DNA of 64,000 nt, taken from positions 62,001 to 126,000 of the forward strand of contig CAVVSF010000005.1 in the NCBI GenBank assembly GCA_963750915.1, written 5' to 3'. The position numbers and the translations under genes were made by a program. Source of the DNA: DATBJJ01 sp963750915. GTDB taxonomy: Bacteria; Acidobacteriota; Vicinamibacteria; Vicinamibacterales; 2-12-FULL-66-21. The notes below the pieces were generated by a model. That model saw nothing but the letters and a program-made list of their open reading frames with translations. It was not told the origin of the DNA and did not search any database. This document shows positions 60,836 to 64,000 of this stretch, piece by piece (position 1 is the stretch's first letter; each line of letters begins with the position of its first letter).

Positions 60836-63800
60836 CTACCGGCGGACCTCGATCGTCGCGGTATTGGTGCGGCCGAATACTTCCGGCGTATACATCTCTT
60901 CCGCCCGCGCCGGCGCCGTCCGGAACGTGCCGGCGGTCGTCGCCCTCGCGATATAGGAGAACTCGTGCGCGCCCTCGCTCAGCCGGGTCGCGAACAGCTG
61001 GATGCGATCGTCGAATCGCTCGACCCGATCGAACCCGCCGCGCTCCCACCACGAGGACCAGCTCGCGCCCTCGCTCGACTGCTGTTCCTGCGCGCTCGCC
61101 AGCGCCGCGGCAGTGGTCGCGAACCACGATTCGACGGCCTCGAAGCCTGCGGGCAGCGGATCGGTGACGGCGACGAAGCGGCGCTCCTTGGTCAGCGTGA
61201 AGCGGAGCGTCACCCGCACGAGATCGCCGGCGCGATAACTGGCGGCCGCCGGCCGCGTCGCGTTCTCGACAAACGGCGCGTAGGTGCGCTCGATGCGGAT
61301 GCCGCTGTCGAGCCCGTCCTGGAACAACGCGTCGGCGGCATAGCGCAGCCGCGCGGTGTAGAAGAGCGTGCCGGTCCCTTCGCGGGTGAAGGTCAGCGGC
61401 TTTGCGGCGGCGCCGTCGATGACCTTCGCCATCGGCACCTCCTTCACGCTCGACGTCGTGGAGCGGCCGCGGAACTCCTGGCGCGCGACGTCCTCACCGC
61501 CGAGCCGGGCCACGCCGCGGAAGTCCGGCGTCTCGCTTTCATAGGCGCGGTAGTAGGCGACGAGTGCCTCCATCGCCAGCGCGTTCTCCTGGGTATTACC
61601 CCAGCGGCCGTTCCTGCGCGCCGCCATCATCCACCGCACCATCTCGCGCACTGGCGCGTCCGCCACCTTTGCCCGCACCATCGAGTTCAGCACGATCGAC
61701 GTCGTCCGCACGTTCGAGCTCCACAGCCAGAGCAGGTAGGGATCGTCGAGCTCCTCGACGTGGGCGCTGCCCGCTTCCGGCAGAATCGCGTTCTGCATGC
61801 GGCGGCGCAGGTCGGCGATGCGGCTGGCGGAGTCGGCGAGCTGGCTGCCGCGGGCGACCATGGCGTCGTGCAGGTAGGCCAGCGCGAACACCGGCATCCG
61901 GTCGCGGTAGCCGTAGAGCCGGGTCAGGTTCGAGTCCTGGTTGCGGCCGCCTTCGACGAGCACCTTGACGGCGAACGCCTGCCACGCCGTGTAGGTGGGC
62001 CACCATCCCTCGTTGGTCGGCGGTTCGGCCGAGAGCGACTGCTGGAGGTACGAATAGGCGCGCTCGCGCATGCCGGAATCGACCTGGTAGCCGCGATCCG
62101 CGGCGGTCTTGAAGACGTGCAGGAGGTACGACGTCAGGTACGGCGAAGTCATCGTGCAGTCGCCGCTCCAGTAGCTGAAGCCGCCGTCGCCGCACTGGAA
62201 GCGCTCGAGCTCCTTCAGGTTCTGCTGTGCCGTCGGCCGCAGCCGCGCTGCGTCGATACCTGGCAGTGAAAACGTGGCGCCGAGGTCCGTCGCCAGCACC
62301 ATCGCCAGCGTCCGCGATCCGCGCTGCTCGGCGCAGCCGTAGGGATATTCGACGAGGTAGCGCGCGCCTTCGCCGAGTCCGACCATCGCCGTCGAGGCCA
62401 TGTCGACAGTCAGGCCGCCGAGCGTCGCGATGATGCCGGTCGGCACCGTCAGCGACTCGGTTGCCGTCGGACGCGCGTCGTTCACTTCGCCGTACGCCGC
62501 GACGGTCTCGGGTGATACGAGGAGCTCGACCGGGATCACGTCCTCGAACGCGTCGCTCTCGTTCGCCATCTTCACCGCCATCTGCACCCGCGCCCGGCCG
62601 ACACGCTTGCCGGCGGCATCGAACCGGGCCTCGATCGATCCGCCGGCGCCGATCTGCACGGTCTGCTCGGCGGCGCCGGTGAACTCGAGGATGTCGGTGT
62701 CGAGGCTCTTGATGGTGACCGTCGCCGACCCCGGCTTCGCGAGCTGGCTCGTGACGACGGCGCCGAAGTAGGCCTTGTCGCCGAGCGCGAGGAATCGCGG
62801 GAAGGTCGGCTTCAGCGTCAGCGGCTTGTTGATGCGGACTTCGGCGTCGCTCGACCCGAAGCGCGAGCTGCGATCGGCGGCGACCGCCATGATGCGATAG
62901 GTCGTCAGCGATTCGGGCAGCTTCACCTCGACCGCGCCCTTGCCGTACTCGTCGGTGGTGACGGAGCCGAGCCAGAAGGCCAGCACGCGGAAGTCCTTGC
63001 GCATCGTGCCGGCGCCGGCGTCCGACCCGCCGCCGCCGCCTTCGCCCGCGCCTTTCGGCGTCAGGACGCGGCGGCTGATGATTCGCTGGCGGCTGTCGGC
63101 GTTGCCGACCTGGAGCGCCTTGTGGACGTAGACCGATCGCAGCACGTCCGGCGTGCGATATGCCGTCAGCGACAGTACGCCGTAGTCGACCGCCCACAAC
63201 GTCACCTCGCTCGGCGCGCCGCGGCCGGCGGCGTCCTTGACGTCGAGCAGTACCTTCGCCGTGTTCGCCGGCCGGTACTCTTCCTTGTCGGCGCGCACGG
63301 TCACGGCGAGCCGCTTCGACGCATCCTCGACGTTCAGCTCGACGTAGCCGAGTCGAAACGCCGGTTTGCCGGGGTCGGAAGGATCGGCGGTGACCTCCGG
63401 CCGCGACGACGTCGTCGCCGCGGCGACGGCGGTGGCGGAGGGGGCCGCAGACGAGCGGCCTTTAATGAGAAGGACCGAGACGAAGACGTTGGGAATGTCG
63501 TCCTCGGCGATCGGCACGCTGATCGACTGCTGCGACGACGTTAGCGCGAACTGGCGGTGCGAGCGGATCCCTTCACGCTCGGTCGTCACCAGCGCCGATG
63601 CCTGTTCCCATGGCGACTGGATCATGATTCGCGCCGTGTCACCGGGCTTGTAGGTCTTGCGCTCGGGCACGAGATCGATGCGGTTGTGATCGAAACGGGC
63701 CCAGGCGGTGTAACCGTCGCCGAGGGCGTAGAACGACGTCCGCGTCACCGCGACGCGGCTGTCGCCGTCGCGCGCCGTCGCCTCGAGAATGAAGTAGCCG

Positions 63801-64000
63801 CCGTTCGGCAGCGTGATGTCGAGTGGTGACGGCGCGGCGGTGGTCGTGACCGTCCACGATCCGGCGGCGACCTTCTTGCGCTCGGTCTGCCAGGTGTAGA
63901 AACCGTTGCCCTCGGAAAGACGGACGCTGTTCCACTGGATCTGCGTCAGCGTCACCTGCACGGTGACCCCGGGCGCCACGTCGCCGTTCGGCGCCGCCGC
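60836..64000 (-). CDS. alpha-2-macroglobulin-family protein (5' end beyond window)
   Basis: A bacterial alpha-2-macroglobulin, a periplasmic trap for host or predator proteases. About 1054 residues are visible; the frame is open to the right edge, so the N-terminus, signal peptide and first MG domains are missing. Seen in order: macroglobulin beta domains (TVTTTAAPSPLDITL and YKPGDTARIMIQSPWEQA), the conserved MG7-like WLGSVTTDEYGKG, the thioester site YPYGCAEQRGS (Cys and Gln forming the bond, near 62335), the alpha-helical thioester domain (YLQQSLSAEPP), and a C-terminal domain with LPAGFEAVESWF. It is paired with pbpC, 5 bases downstream. Confidence 0.95.
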   Translation of the reverse strand, partial: AAAPNGDVAPGVTVQVTLTQIQWNSVRLSEGNGFYTWQTERKKVAAGSWTVTTTAAPSPLDITLPNGGYFILEATARDGDSRVAVTRTSFYALGDGYTAWARFDHNRIDLVPERKTYKPGDTARIMIQSPWEQASALVTTEREGIRSHRQFALTSSQQSISVPIAEDDIPNVFVSVLLIKGRSSAAPSATAVAAATTSSRPEVTADPSDPGKPAFRLGYVELNVEDASKRLAVTVRADKEEYRPANTAKVLLDVKDAAGRGAPSEVTLWAVDYGVLSLTAYRTPDVLRSVYVHKALQVGNADSRQRIISRRVLTPKGAGEGGGGGSDAGAGTMRKDFRVLAFWLGSVTTDEYGKGAVEVKLPESLTTYRIMAVAADRSSRFGSSDAEVRINKPLTLKPTFPRFLALGDKAYFGAVVTSQLAKPGSATVTIKSLDTDILEFTGAAEQTVQIGAGGSIEARFDAAGKRVGRARVQMAVKMANESDAFEDVIPVELLVSPETVAAYGEVNDARPTATESLTVPTGIIATLGGLTVDMASTAMVGLGEGARYLVEYPYGCAEQRGSRTLAMVLATDLGATFSLPGIDAARLRPTAQQNLKELERFQCGDGGFSYWSGDCTMTSPYLTSYLLHVFKTAADRGYQVDSGMRERAYSYLQQSLSAEPPTNEGWWPTYTAWQAFAVKVLVEGGRNQDSNLTRLYGYRDRMPVFALAYLHDAMVARGSQLADSASRIADLRRRMQNAILPEAGSAHVEELDDPYLLWLWSSNVRTTSIVLNSMVRAKVADAPVREMVRWMMAARRNGRWGNTQENALAMEALVAYYRAYESETPDFRGVARLGGEDVARQEFRGRSTTSSVKEVPMAKVIDGAAAKPLTFTREGTGTLFYTARLRYAADALFQDGLDSGIRIERTYAPFVENATRPAAASYRAGDLVRVTLRFTLTKERRFVAVTDPLPAGFEAVESWFATTAAALASAQEQQSSEGASWSSWWERGGFDRVERFDDRIQLFATRLSEGAHEFSYIARATTAGTFRTAPARAEEMYTPEVFGRTNTATIEVRR

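Noticed and set aside
58782..60956. A 724-codon plus-strand frame over pbpC
   Set aside because: Shadow of pbpC; no domain resemblance, and it crosses the pbpC/alpha-2-macroglobulin boundary.

Overview
The window looks like a high-GC chromosome segment from the phylum Acidobacteriota, most likely a Vicinamibacteria-type lineage. This is inferred from gene content, not from a marker gene. The signs are two ADOP/MacB-type permeases (one in a PadR-permease operon), a large TonB-dependent receptor with an N-terminal carboxypeptidase-regulatory domain, a TldE/TldD pair with a Tat-type signal on TldD, many secreted peptidases and hydrolases, and strong G/C preference at third codon positions. I see no phage, transposase, CRISPR array, rRNA or tRNA.

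Layout. 0.3-3.9 kb (minus): 1-Cys peroxiredoxin, NTF2-like protein, signal peptidase I, a secreted protein of unknown function and an MBL-fold hydrolase. 3.9-7.8 kb (plus): protein quality control (ClpS, ClpA, GrpE) and an FmdB-type zinc ribbon. 8-11.2 kb: TldE and TldD. 11.3-13.3 kb (minus): NarL-type two-component pair. 13.4-20.7 kb (plus): divergent GT20 (OtsA-like) protein, TonB receptor, rhodanese and SufE. 20.7-28.7 kb (minus): AlkB, TrmH-type methyltransferase, two GNATs, penicillin-acylase-type lipoprotein, YgjP-type metallopeptidase and ADOP permease. 28.8-36.3 kb: DUF4097 protein, M14 carboxypeptidase, ABC ATPase plus permease, PAP2 phosphatase. 36.4-40.5 kb: HAD phosphatase, DNA-alkylation repair protein, IMPDH/GMP-reductase-family enzyme and Nudix hydrolase. 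40.5-47.5 kb: PQQ-propeller protein, phytase-like lipoprotein, ferritin, M28 peptidase and arginine decarboxylase. 48.1-50.3 kb: LytS/LytTR pair. 50.4-58.3 kb: small envelope proteins, class-A-beta-lactamase-fold hydrolase, Ogt, PadR-ADOP operon and amidohydrolase. 58.5-64 kb (minus): penicillin-binding protein 1C and an alpha-2-macroglobulin gene cut by the right edge.

Two patterns cut across the genes. First, five genes (GT20, TonB receptor, M14, Nudix, M28) each carry exactly one extra base that breaks the frame. In all five, removing one G/C restores a family-like protein and leaves the tetranucleotide GTAC at the site. This points to a systematic error or a site-specific mutational process, not to five independent pseudogenes. 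Second, many intergenic gaps hold arrays of one short imperfect word repeated several times. In several arrays the reverse complement follows after a loop, which makes a long hairpin. Different gaps use different words, and two words occur twice. A separate dispersed repeat of about 110 bp, with a CCGAGGGGC hairpin, occurs three times.

Functionally the segment combines envelope and secretion maintenance, a stress and proteostasis block, DNA-alkylation repair (AlkB, Ogt and an alkylation-repair-family protein) and several two-component or PadR regulatory circuits.
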